Shown here one piece after another: positions 37,329 through 45,970 of a stretch of DNA of 64,000 nucleotides; the first letter of the stretch is position 1; the number at the start of each line of letters is the position of its first letter. The position numbers and the translations under genes are program-made. Below the pieces are notes generated by a model. That model searched no databases and was not told the DNA's origin. It worked only from the letters and a program-made list of their open reading frames with translations. This DNA is from Bacteroides sp. OM05-12 (GTDB lineage: Bacteria > Bacteroidota > Bacteroidia > Bacteroidales > Bacteroidaceae): contig NZ_QSUN01000004.1 in assembly GCF_003438995.1 (NCBI RefSeq), positions 186,001 to 250,000 of the forward strand, written 5' to 3'.

Positions 37329-40300
37329 TTAAAAATCAATTTGAACACCACACAATACAGACTTGCTCTGAGGATAAATACCTGAATCAATACCGTAAGC
37401 CGTATTACTATTAGTTGCGAATTCCGGATCAAACCCCTCATATTTTGTAAATGTCAAAAGATTTTGTCCCGAAACATAGAATCGACATTTTGAGATAAAA
37501 GTTTTATCTAACCATTTCTTAGGCAAACTAACTCCCAATTGAATATTCTTCATTCTTAGATAAGAACCATCTTCAATATACCAAGATGAAGCCTTTCCTT
37601 CATTTTGATTAGGGTCAGCAGAACTCATTCTAAAATTTTTATTGGTGCTTCCAGGTCCGGTCCAACGATTCAGTGCATAAGTTGTTGTATTATAATCAGC
37701 AAAGAATGTATGTGTCTTAGTCCTGAAATCATTAAAAATCTCATTCCCCTGTACTCCTTGAAAAAACACACTAAAATCTAAAAACTTATAATTACAACTT
37801 AGATTAATACCATAAGTGAAGTCCGGCCAAGGATCCCCCACATTCGTTATATCTTTCGAATCTATATGTCCATCGCCATTAGTATCTCTAAAAATTAAAT
37901 CACCGAGACCAGTGCCTGTTTCCTGGTAAGCATTCCAACCTAAATCTTTAGCTTTCTGATTATAAGCATCAACTTCTTCTTGTGTTTGGAATACACCTAT
38001 GGCATCATACCCAAAGAATGTCCCCATCGGCAATCCTTTTTGTGTATAGGAAACATTTGCTCCACCACGTAAAACGCTCCCCGAGATCAAAATATCATTT
38101 GTCTCATTCGTCCCTAAAACTTCATTTTTAAAGAATCCCAAGTTTCCATTAATTGAATAATTGAAATCCTTTCCTATGTTATTACGATAAGTAATTTCGA
38201 AATCACATCCTATATTTCTAATTTTACCAACATTCATTGTATAAGGAGGAGTCTGGGTTATGTTCTCGCCTTTTCCCATACCAACCATACTCGGTAAAGT
38301 ACTTTTAAATAATGCATCCGTAGTATTCTTAACATACCAATCAAATGAGAATGTCAATGCATTCCTTAACAAAGCAACGTCTAAACCAATATTTGTCGTT
38401 GAGATTTCCTCCCACTTAATGTTCTCATTCGCCAAATAGTCTAGTCTTATACCTGTTACTGAATTCTGACCGGAACCAAGCGTATAATTAGCATAAGGAG
38501 TGATATAATTCGAAGTATATAAGAATTGAGGAATTCCAGAATTACCCAATACACCCCAAGATGCACGTACTTTCAAACCGGACAACCAATCCCAATGTCT
38601 TTCAGTAATAAATTTCTCATCACTAATTCTCCATGCAGCAGAAAATGAAGGAAATGTCCCCCAACGATTTTTAGGTCCGAAACGATCGTATCCATCCCGT
38701 CTGACCAATGCCATAAACAAGTATTTATCTTTATAACTATAATTTACACGTCCAAAATAAGATAAAGATGCATTGTTACTATAGCCGTCTTGGATCGTTC
38801 TATTTTCCGGATCAGCCAAAGATATTTGATAGATATCTCCTAACATATTGGCAGCATACGCATTCAATTTAGTTCCATAAGATTTCTGACCTTCAGCACC
38901 CAACATTATGGCAAGTGAATGTTTTTCATTAAATACTTTATTATAATTTGCTACTATTTGTCCTGTGAATCCATAACCACGATCCAAATTTTGTGAAACA
39001 GAAGCAGTCATCTGCTTTTTCTGAGCATGATACTGATATTTTTCACGCTCAACATGAGCACTTCCCATACCAACACCACCAGCAAAAGTCGCAGTAATAG
39101 AAAAATCTTTTATTGGTTGGATCTTAACAAATACATTCCCATTTAAATTGAACTTATCATTTTTAATATGCGTAGATAATTCATCTGCCAATAAATTACT
39201 CCCATCATAACCCTCCAACATTTCTTTGATTGTAGTCGGACTACCTGTAATCGGATCAATTATAGTAGAACCATCGGCGTTTGTTTTTGGAAAATATCCG
39301 TAACCTCCCGGTTGATTTGTTGCATCATAAGGCATCATAAAAGGAAGAGTACGCATATAATTATTCAAATAATCAGCATTTGAATTTGGATTATCTTCTG
39401 TATATGTCAATTGTAATGATTCTCCAAAAGATAACCATTTAGTAACCTTTACATCTGAATTCAAACGGAAAGAGTAACGTTTAAAATCAGTATCTACATA
39501 AGTCCCTTTTTCATTATAATAATTAAATGATGCATAATAATTATAGTCGTCCGTACCTTTAGTAAAAGACAAATCATAATTTTGAGTCAATCCTTGAGAA
39601 AAGATTTGATCCTTCCAGTTATAATCAGTATTAGTAGGTTCATAATCCAGTCCATATGCATATGCATTCTTAGTTGTTGATTCGCCATTGATAACAAGCG
39701 GATAGAGCGGATAATTGTGCATATCCGCATCTGTCATTTTACCATGACCGTTCCAATCTTCAATTTTTAAACGTTTTAATTGTTGTGAATTAAGCATATC
39801 CGGAAGGTTTGTAGGATTATTAAATCCAACATAAGCATTAAAACTTATTTTACCTTCTCCCTTCTTTCCTCTTTTTGTCGTTACTATAACTACACCATTC
39901 GCCGCAGCGGCACCATAAATTGCAGCAGCAGAAGCATCTCGCAATATCTCAACGGATTCGGCATCATTCATATTAAATTCAGTACCCGGACTTTGAGCTA
40001 CACCATCAATAATCCATAAAGGTCCACTGCCATTAAATGAACCAACACCACGAATTTTGATATCCGCAGTTTCACCTGGCTTACCACTTTTCTTCGAAAT
40101 GAACACCCCAGGAACCTTCCCCTGCAATGCAACTTCAATACCTGCAGCAGGAGTATTACTAAGTTCCGAAGCTTTTACAGAAGATACAGCACCTGTCAGA
40201 TCACTCTTCTTCACTGTACCATAACCAATAACCACCACTTCGTCTAACGTCTCAGCATCTTCAGTCAATATCACTTTCAGATAGTTATAATTATCAACAA

Positions 40301-40568
40301 CTATATTCTTTGTTTTATAACCAATATAACTAAATGATAGATTTGACTTTAAAGGAACATTGATTGAGAAATTCCCATCAATATCGGTAACTGTCCCCGT
40401 AGCCATTGTCAAGTTACCATCTTTTAATACAATACTTACCCCAATAAGAGGTTCACCTTGACTAGAGGTCACAATACCCTTTAAAACAGAAGATTGGGCA
40501 TTTACAAAATCCATACCATATATTATTACGGTAAGGAAAAGAATTAATTTCCTGAAATAGTTTTCCAT
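37329..40568 (-). CDS. susC-like: SusC/RagA-family TonB-dependent glycan transporter
   Basis: The protein has 1079 residues with a signal peptide at about 1-24. A carboxypeptidase-D-regulatory-like domain spans about 28-105. The SusC plug starts with DEVVVIGYGTVKKSDLTGAV at about 109-128, and the plug motif IKIRGVGSF follows. A 22-strand-type barrel ends in VQIDF, with the terminal aromatic typical of outer-membrane proteins. No sigma/anti-sigma STN domain is present at the N-terminus, so it is not an ECF trans-envelope type. It is the first gene of its operon. Its promoter carries the five-unit 11-bp array. Confidence 0.96.
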   Translation of the reverse strand: MENYFRKLILFLTVIIYGMDFVNAQSSVLKGIVTSSQGEPLIGVSIVLKDGNLTMATGTVTDIDGNFSINVPLKSNLSFSYIGYKTKNIVVDNYNYLKVILTEDAETLDEVVVIGYGTVKKSDLTGAVSSVKASELSNTPAAGIEVALQGKVPGVFISKKSGKPGETADIKIRGVGSFNGSGPLWIIDGVAQSPGTEFNMNDAESVEILRDASAAAIYGAAAANGVVIVTTKRGKKGEGKISFNAYVGFNNPTNLPDMLNSQQLKRLKIEDWNGHGKMTDADMHNYPLYPLVINGESTTKNAYAYGLDYEPTNTDYNWKDQIFSQGLTQNYDLSFTKGTDDYNYYASFNYYNEKGTYVDTDFKRYSFRLNSDVKVTKWLSFGESLQLTYTEDNPNSNADYLNNYMRTLPFMMPYDATNQPGGYGYFPKTNADGSTIIDPITGSPTTIKEMLEGYDGSNLLADELSTHIKNDKFNLNGNVFVKIQPIKDFSITATFAGGVGMGSAHVEREKYQYHAQKKQMTASVSQNLDRGYGFTGQIVANYNKVFNEKHSLAIMLGAEGQKSYGTKLNAYAANMLGDIYQISLADPENRTIQDGYSNNASLSYFGRVNYSYKDKYLFMALVRRDGYDRFGPKNRWGTFPSFSAAWRISDEKFITERHWDWLSGLKVRASWGVLGNSGIPQFLYTSNYITPYANYTLGSGQNSVTGIRLDYLANENIKWEEISTTNIGLDVALLRNALTFSFDWYVKNTTDALFKSTLPSMVGMGKGENITQTPPYTMNVGKIRNIGCDFEITYRNNIGKDFNYSINGNLGFFKNEVLGTNETNDILISGSVLRGGANVSYTQKGLPMGTFFGYDAIGVFQTQEEVDAYNQKAKDLGWNAYQETGTGLGDLIFRDTNGDGHIDSKDITNVGDPWPDFTYGINLSCNYKFLDFSVFFQGVQGNEIFNDFRTKTHTFFADYNTTTYALNRWTGPGSTNKNFRMSSADPNQNEGKASSWYIEDGSYLRMKNIQLGVSLPKKWLDKTFISKCRFYVSGQNLLTFTKYEGFDPEFATNSNTAYGIDSGIYPQSKSVLCGVQIDF

Positions 40569-40649
40569 ATTATTAAATTAATATTCATTATCACTAATCT
40601 AGCAGAATTAAAAGAATGTCAATAATTTTATACTGTTAACGAATACGTG

Positions 40650-40657
40650 CAAAGATA
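40650..40657 (-). promoter_or_regulatory. -7 box of the susC operon promoter
   Basis: The minus strand reads TATCTTTG (TAnnTTTG). It lies exactly 20 bp from the proximal end of the 11-bp array and lacks a -33 TTTG. The leader to the susC start would be about 75 nt. Confidence 0.65.
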
Positions 40658-40677
40658 AAGCGGTAAACTCCATCCGC

Positions 40678-40732
40678 AGGCATCAAAACAAAGACAAAAT
40701 AAAGACAAAAATGGAATAAAACTGGGATAAAA
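40678..40732 (-). promoter_or_regulatory. Five-unit 11-bp operator-like array upstream of susC
   Basis: Reading the minus strand from distal to proximal, the units are TTTTATCCCAG, TTTTATTCCAT, TTTTGTCTTTA, TTTTGTCTTTG and TTTTGATGCCT, with no gaps. The flanking 11-mers on both sides lose the TTT core, so the array has exactly five units. It ends 20 bp before the -7 box. Confidence 0.75.
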
Positions 40733-40934
40733 GCATGTAGAACACCTTATAGCTAATATTTTATTAATTAAGCAACATCTAAATCTTTTTTTATTCTTCA
40801 ACCAACAAAAATATTTATCCTTTAATACACCCGGCAAATATATATTTTACAATATAATTTAAAGATAGAAAAAAGGTTAAATCTAAAGTAAACTATAAAA
40901 AAGATATGCTCACTAGAAAAAAAGATTATGATTA

Positions 40935-40965
40935 TTTGCCTTCTCAAATAAATCCGGTATATTTG
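40935..40965 (+). promoter_or_regulatory. Canonical promoter of the HTH-TM-lectin regulator gene
   Basis: TTTG at 40935-40938, 19 bp, then TATATTTG at 40958-40965 is an exact match to the Bacteroides primary-sigma consensus TTTG-N19-TAnnTTTG. No 11-bp array precedes it, so expression is probably constitutive. Confidence 0.65.
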
Positions 40966-40990
40966 TGAACATGTATTAAAGACATTCATA

Positions 40991-41031
40991 TTAAAAAGAT
41001 TTTTTAATGTACGGATTTGAATCTTTTTTAA
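40991..41031. promoter_or_regulatory. Imperfect inverted repeat in the regulator leader
   Basis: TTAAAAAGATT at 40991-41001 is mirrored by AATCTTTTTTAA at 41020-41031. It lies just downstream of the expected transcription start and 15 bp before the start codon, so it could be an operator or an RNA hairpin controlling translation. Confidence 0.35.
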
Positions 41032-41046
41032 ATATATAATTAAGAA

Positions 41047-42423
41047 ATGACGACTTCTAAAAAAGATTATACAAAAAACATTATTGAAGAATATAATATC
41101 CGTTTGCAATCATGGGGAAACTCTGATTCATGGGGACTAACGGAATTTAAGATGCTTGAAGATTTAATCTATGAGGCATCAAATATGCGAATCAATGCTA
41201 ACACATTAAAACGTTTCTTTCAACAAAAGACTTCCAACCCACAAGTTGCAACTTACAATGCTTTATGTATGTTTCTCGGCTATGCAAGTTATGCAGAATT
41301 TATTATCAAAAAGACACAGGCACCCACTAATGACAATTCAAGCATTGCAAAAAAAGAAGAGCATGAAGATAATACAACTTTAATTAATGAGAACACAGAT
41401 GATAAAAAAGAAGAAACGACTCCAAAGGTATCTCCATTAAAACATTTTCCAGCCAAGAAATATTCTAAAATCAGTGTCATTTTAGTAATTCTAGGAGTTA
41501 TTCTTTTCTTCACTTACAGTTATTGGAACACTTTTAAGCAGAAGTATGAAGATAAATTATTGTCTTCAATTATTTTTAAATCTGTAACGACCAAAGGCGC
41601 ATCACCATTCACAACCAAAATAGAATACAACATTCCCGAACAATTGATAGACAGTATGTATATAATGTGTATTGAAGCCAATGGTGACCGTTCCAAACGT
41701 AAATTATCAAAAGATAAACAGGAAATATACGCTTCTTTCATTTACCCCGGTAAAGGGCTATGCCAATTAATTTATAAAGGAAAAGTAATAAATAGCGTTG
41801 AAGTAGAGTCACGTACACCAGGTTGGTCTGTTTACTTGAAAGAAGAAAGAAGTGACTACTATCTCTCCCTACCTTTTAATTGCACTAATACAGATAATAA
41901 TTATCTTACCCTGCCTTTAAAAGAAATACCTAAAGATGCTATTACAGATAAACTCTTCGTCAGCTATACTTATTATCAAGATAGTATTATAGATGGGGAT
42001 AACTTCATTTTCGAAGCACGGGTTCGTAATTCTACAACAGAAGATAACGGAGTTCCTTGCAACGACATCATGATGTATATATTTTCCGATACCGGTCTAC
42101 ACGGATTTGCTCTAAACGAAAATTGTTACTCGTACCTCAAATTCATTAGCAGTGAAAATACAATTATGGGAGATCAACATGATCTTAGCCGTCTTAACTT
42201 CAACCCAGAGCAATGGCATGTTATGAAAATTGAAGTAAAAGATAAAAACACAAATTTCTATTTGGATGATAAGGTCGTAAATCAAATGAATTATAATCAG
42301 AGCCTAGGGTCAGCAAATGAATTAACATTACGTTTCAAAGGATGCGGAGCAGTAGATTATGTAAAGGTAAGAAATGATAAGAATGAACTTGTTTACGAGA
42401 AATATTTTAGAAAATCTGAATAA
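41047..42423 (+). CDS. Candidate one-component membrane regulator: cytoplasmic HTH, one TM helix, periplasmic lectin-like sensor
   Basis: The protein has 458 residues. The N-terminal 90 residues (MRINANTLKRFFQQKTSNPQ, then TYNALCMFLGYASYAEFI) resemble a helix-turn-helix seen in Bacteroidota proteins. A lysine- and acid-rich linker follows, then one TM helix at about 142-160 (VILVILGVILFFTYSYW) with a basic cytoplasmic flank. The periplasmic part has a PKD- or Ig-like segment (about 172-265) and a concanavalin-like region (about 275-450, with FIFEARVRN, WHVMKIEVKDKNTNFYLDD and VDYVKVRN). There is no kinase, receiver or sigma domain. It is divergent from susC and is the only regulator-like gene in the PUL. 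Its role as the glycan sensor is inference. Confidence 0.6.
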   Translation: MTTSKKDYTKNIIEEYNIRLQSWGNSDSWGLTEFKMLEDLIYEASNMRINANTLKRFFQQKTSNPQVATYNALCMFLGYASYAEFIIKKTQAPTNDNSSIAKKEEHEDNTTLINENTDDKKEETTPKVSPLKHFPAKKYSKISVILVILGVILFFTYSYWNTFKQKYEDKLLSSIIFKSVTTKGASPFTTKIEYNIPEQLIDSMYIMCIEANGDRSKRKLSKDKQEIYASFIYPGKGLCQLIYKGKVINSVEVESRTPGWSVYLKEERSDYYLSLPFNCTNTDNNYLTLPLKEIPKDAITDKLFVSYTYYQDSIIDGDNFIFEARVRNSTTEDNGVPCNDIMMYIFSDTGLHGFALNENCYSYLKFISSENTIMGDQHDLSRLNFNPEQWHVMKIEVKDKNTNFYLDDKVVNQMNYNQSLGSANELTLRFKGCGAVDYVKVRNDKNELVYEKYFRKSE

Positions 42424-42430
42424 TAAATCA

Positions 42431-42467
42431 CTGAGTACTTAAAGACTTGCTGTCCTTACGTACTCAG
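42431..42467. terminator. Hairpin between convergent regulator and GH42 genes
   Basis: CTGAGTAC (42431-42438) pairs with GTACTCAG (42460-42467) between two convergent stop codons. No strong T-run follows on either strand, so termination is only probable. Confidence 0.4.
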
Positions 42468-42478
42468 ACTTCCATAAC

Positions 42479-44575
42479 TTATTTCCACACAACAACACCC
42501 CCTGGAGGAACTAGTTTTGTACCTAAGACAATTATATCCCTATCTTTAATGGGTGCATTTACTGCTTCCGATGTATAATTGACCGCAACCCAATAGCCAT
42601 CCCTATATTCAACAAAGAAGTAATCCGGTAAATCTAAAATAATTGCATTATTCTCTTGATAAATCTTTCGAAGTATCCGTTTCTCCAAATCTTTATTCTT
42701 AGAAATTACTCCTATATAATATACAGCCCCCTTTCCCAAGCTTTTTTTAATAATACAAGGTTTACCTTTATAATATTGATCTGAATAAACACCCCAAATT
42801 TTAGTTCCCGGAAAGGGAGAAAGTTGATCTCCCCAAACATTCCAAGTATAATCTCCACCATCAAAAAAGACATTAGCTTCTTCGTCCGGAGATAATTGAT
42901 CAAAACAATCAACTTTAGCTCCAATTAATTCCCATATAGGTTGCTGCAAAAGAGCCTCCCAAAGATGTGAATTATTATCTTTCATACCGCTACGAGTAGT
43001 TAATATCAAATGCCCGCCATCTTCTACATACTTTTTCCATTTCAAAATCAACTCATTATCTACCATCTCATAGGCGGGAGCAATCATAAATGGATATTTT
43101 ATCACATCAAAGTTATCAGATTCCTGGATGAAAGTAATAGGGACACCCATCGTTTTCAATTTCTGATAGTATGTGTAATAATGTTCCCAAGTATCCCATT
43201 GCTGTGTCAATTTAACGGTTTCTAAAGACATTAAATTATCTTGTTTCCATAAAAAAGCTGTAGAACGCGACTGTAACTCTATTGGAATTTCGCTCTTCCT
43301 CTCCGCTTCGAGAGATAATTTCTTAATCTCCTTAATTGCCGTAACGAATTCTTCTCCTCCGGGAGAAAGAGTTACGCCATCCGGTTCCATTATTCCCTTA
43401 TGAAATTGCTCTGCGCCGAATAATGGTTGACGAAAGCGATAGGTACATACAAACTTATCCCCTAATCCAAAACTATGCCATATCCACATCCTCACAGCAC
43501 CGGGCAATGGTTGCGAGTTCCAAGCTCCCCAATCAATTTGTCCCGGTTGCAATTCCATAATACCTGTATATCCTTTTATCGAGCGAGCTAATTCACTTGA
43601 AAAAGATAGTTCCATGCCACTTCCTAAACGATTTGCCAAATTTCCTTTTGGATAATCTAAACTTGTACTTAACAAATACATTGTATGTGAAGCAAAATCC
43701 AAATCTTGACGACTTCTAAACAAATCGACAGAAGGTAAAAACTTATAGTACGCAAAGTTAGTTGTAATCCACTGTTTGGATGATATTTTATTTCTCAACA
43801 CTTCAGACTGAAAACGAAGTGCAGCAGCAATCGCATCAGCCGAATATCTCTTAAAGTCAATCTTTGCGTGTGGATTGTTGTTATGTTCTTTAGGATTTGG
43901 TAAGTCTATCTGTTCAAAATCATTAAACTCATAGCTCCAAAAAGCTGCTCCCCATGCTTTATTCAAATTCTCAATAGTAGTATATTTATTTTTCAACCAT
44001 CTTTGAAATTGTCCTTTTACAAACGGAGAATAGTCATAAAGGCCCTCATAATGCGGTTCATTATCAAGTTGCCATCCACAAATAACAGAAGAACTCCCAT
44101 AGTGTTCCGCCATTTTCTCTATGATACGTTTTACATAATACTGATAAATAGGATTCATACCATTTACATTTAAACGCATACCATGTTTCACTTGAAATCC
44201 ATCTTCCGTAACTATCAAGATTTCCGGATGCTTTTCTGTCAACCATGCCGGAGGGGTTGGTGAAGGCGTACACATGATTACCTTTAAACTATACTTATCG
44301 GCTAATGCAACACATCTATCCAACCATGTGAAATCAAATTGTCCCTCTTTCGGTTCTAAACGAGACCAAGCAAATTCGGCAAAATGAGTAAAGCCAAACC
44401 CCAATTCTGCTATTCTCTTTATATCCCGTTCCCATTGTTTCTCAGACCAATGTTCAGGATAATAGTATGCACCTACCGGCATAAGAGAATTCTCCTGTGA
44501 ATGAATCAAATCTTGCGAAAATATATCCAGGCAAATGAAGCCTATAATCAAAAATGAGAGAATCTTTCTTTCCAT
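42479..44575 (-). CDS. GH42 beta-galactosidase, exported
   Basis: The protein has 698 residues with a signal peptide at about 1-21. GH42 motifs are MPVGAYYYPEHWSEKQW, THFAEFAWSRLEP and MCTPSPTPPAWL. Glu173 lies in WQLDNEPHYEG (acid/base) and Glu341 in IMELQPGQIDWG (nucleophile). The usual trimerisation-type domain with GGHLILTTRSG and a short C-terminal sandwich follow. Most GH42 enzymes are cytoplasmic, so the signal peptide points to a periplasmic enzyme suited to galacto-oligosaccharides delivered by SusC. It begins 5 bp after the mutarotase-like gene, with which it forms an operon. Confidence 0.92.
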   Translation of the reverse strand: MERKILSFLIIGFICLDIFSQDLIHSQENSLMPVGAYYYPEHWSEKQWERDIKRIAELGFGFTHFAEFAWSRLEPKEGQFDFTWLDRCVALADKYSLKVIMCTPSPTPPAWLTEKHPEILIVTEDGFQVKHGMRLNVNGMNPIYQYYVKRIIEKMAEHYGSSSVICGWQLDNEPHYEGLYDYSPFVKGQFQRWLKNKYTTIENLNKAWGAAFWSYEFNDFEQIDLPNPKEHNNNPHAKIDFKRYSADAIAAALRFQSEVLRNKISSKQWITTNFAYYKFLPSVDLFRSRQDLDFASHTMYLLSTSLDYPKGNLANRLGSGMELSFSSELARSIKGYTGIMELQPGQIDWGAWNSQPLPGAVRMWIWHSFGLGDKFVCTYRFRQPLFGAEQFHKGIMEPDGVTLSPGGEEFVTAIKEIKKLSLEAERKSEIPIELQSRSTAFLWKQDNLMSLETVKLTQQWDTWEHYYTYYQKLKTMGVPITFIQESDNFDVIKYPFMIAPAYEMVDNELILKWKKYVEDGGHLILTTRSGMKDNNSHLWEALLQQPIWELIGAKVDCFDQLSPDEEANVFFDGGDYTWNVWGDQLSPFPGTKIWGVYSDQYYKGKPCIIKKSLGKGAVYYIGVISKNKDLEKRILRKIYQENNAIILDLPDYFFVEYRDGYWVAVNYTSEAVNAPIKDRDIIVLGTKLVPPGGVVVWK

Positions 44576-44580
44576 AATTA

Positions 44581-45681
44581 CTATTTCAAATTATAATGAT
44601 GACTAACAGTTATCTTACGATTAGAATCCTTTTCTATTAATATAATCCTTCCTTGTTCCATTTTTATTCGGGATATTCCAATAAAATCATGAGGAATGTG
44701 AACTTGAAAACAAATAAAAGTCTTCTCAAAATGTTCCAATGCATCTAAATAAATGAAAGAGTTGACTCCATGAAACCTTGTATCATAAGCCAACAAATCC
44801 TGGTAAGAAAGACCTATTCCTGTTGTCCCAAACTCCAGTCCTTTAGCCCACGGTTTACCGTTCTTCATTTCATGCCAAAGATTAAGCCAAGGATATTCTT
44901 TTGTCTGCCAAATATAACCTATAAGTAAACCATTCTGTGGATTTGCAGCCGTAACCCAACCGATACTATCATTAAATAGGTGTGTCGACACATAACTTTG
45001 CCGTGTATCTGTTCTTGTTAAATCAATCCTGCTGCCTAATGTATCAATTATGGCCGTAGGCCATTTATATTCATATTTATGAGGATCAGGATACGATAAG
45101 TGTTGCATAAAACCTTGAGATGCATTACTATCAATGATAGTAGATACTGCCAAGAAAGGAGAACCAAGAGTAGCATGTTGTACAATATTAAATAACCTAC
45201 CTACCGTAAACGTACTTTCAACGTTATCCGTCACTTTAAAAACAGCATTTTCTTTATCAAATTGAACTTTCCGCTCTACCTTTATTCCATCCAAAGATGC
45301 ATTGGAACGGATAATCAATACTGAATCTCCTTTCGATAAAATTAATTTCCACAACTTATTCCCAGCTTCGCCATTATGAGGAATATGTGCCTTCATTTCT
45401 CCATTTGTAGGTGCTCCCCATCTACCCAAACACATAAAATGTCCTTGGAAACGTGCACCTTGCCTATTATTCTCCGGCATTTCATTAGTCGGAAGATACC
45501 AAGAGTAGGGATTATCCGATTGCTTGGACAATCGAAAATCAATAAAAGCACCTCCAAGCAAATCCATAGACAAATATTTCCCTTCCGGATTTCCTAAAGT
45601 CAGGATATGATCTTTTGCTAAAAGTGAATAAGCATATAACAAAAATCCTATCAATAAAACTATTTTCCGATGTAAAATCAT
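44581..45681 (-). CDS. Secreted galactose-mutarotase-like beta-sandwich protein
   Basis: The protein has 366 residues with a signal peptide at about 1-22. The sequence is beta-rich, with conserved-looking blocks such as LSMDLLGGAFIDFRL, RFQGHFMCLGRWG, NIVQHATLGSPFLAV and EYPWLNLWHEMKNGKPWAKGLEFGTTGIG. The pattern of charged and aromatic residues, including the QHATLG histidine, suggests an aldose-epimerase-like or DUF4432-like fold. I cannot assign an activity. It heads a two-gene unit with GH42. Its -7 box lies 26 bp upstream of the start codon. Confidence 0.6.
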   Translation of the reverse strand: MILHRKIVLLIGFLLYAYSLLAKDHILTLGNPEGKYLSMDLLGGAFIDFRLSKQSDNPYSWYLPTNEMPENNRQGARFQGHFMCLGRWGAPTNGEMKAHIPHNGEAGNKLWKLILSKGDSVLIIRSNASLDGIKVERKVQFDKENAVFKVTDNVESTFTVGRLFNIVQHATLGSPFLAVSTIIDSNASQGFMQHLSYPDPHKYEYKWPTAIIDTLGSRIDLTRTDTRQSYVSTHLFNDSIGWVTAANPQNGLLIGYIWQTKEYPWLNLWHEMKNGKPWAKGLEFGTTGIGLSYQDLLAYDTRFHGVNSFIYLDALEHFEKTFICFQVHIPHDFIGISRIKMEQGRIILIEKDSNRKITVSHHYNLK

Positions 45682-45706
45682 AATATTATTCTTTGTTTGT
45701 CATAAC

Positions 45707-45714
45707 CAAAGGTA
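45707..45714 (-). promoter_or_regulatory. -7 box of the mutarotase-like/GH42 operon promoter
   Basis: The minus strand reads TACCTTTG, an exact match to TAnnTTTG. A TTTT (not TTTG) sits at the N19 distance. No convincing 11-bp array precedes it on this strand. The plus-strand array at 45816-45870 is about 100 bp away and might serve both directions. Confidence 0.5.
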
Positions 45715-45815
45715 CATATAAAATATAGTATTTAAAAGAGTGAAATGCCGGATATACACCAACACCATCAACTAGTTACAACTGGTTTACAGACAGTTAC
45801 ATACATAATTAAGTC

Positions 45816-45870
45816 TTTTAATCCAACTTTGTCTGCACTTTGTCTCAACTTTATATCTATTTTCTTCCTA
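45816..45870 (+). promoter_or_regulatory. Five-unit 11-bp operator-like array upstream of the third BspA-like gene
   Basis: The contiguous units are TTTTAATCCAA, CTTTGTCTGCA, CTTTGTCTCAA, CTTTATATCTA and TTTTCTTCCTA. As at susC and SGNH, there are exactly five units, followed by exactly 20 bp and a TAnnTTTG box. Confidence 0.75.
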
Positions 45871-45890
45871 CTGTTTGGCTTTATAACATC

Positions 45891-45898
45891 TATTTTTG
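45891..45898 (+). promoter_or_regulatory. -7 box of the third BspA-like gene promoter
   Basis: TATTTTTG matches TAnnTTTG and follows the array after 20 bp. No TTTG lies at the N19 position. The predicted leader is about 65 nt. Confidence 0.6.
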
Positions 45899-45970
45899 CT
45901 TTCAGAATATTGCAACCGCAAATTGACAATACGAAGTAACATATAACTATAACTTTAAAATTTCTACATT

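Noticed and set aside
45735..45789. A second 11-bp array for the minus-strand mutarotase/GH42 operon
   Set aside because: In the expected register, the 11-mers (such as TTTCACTCTTT and TGGTGTTGGTG) do not keep the TTT core.
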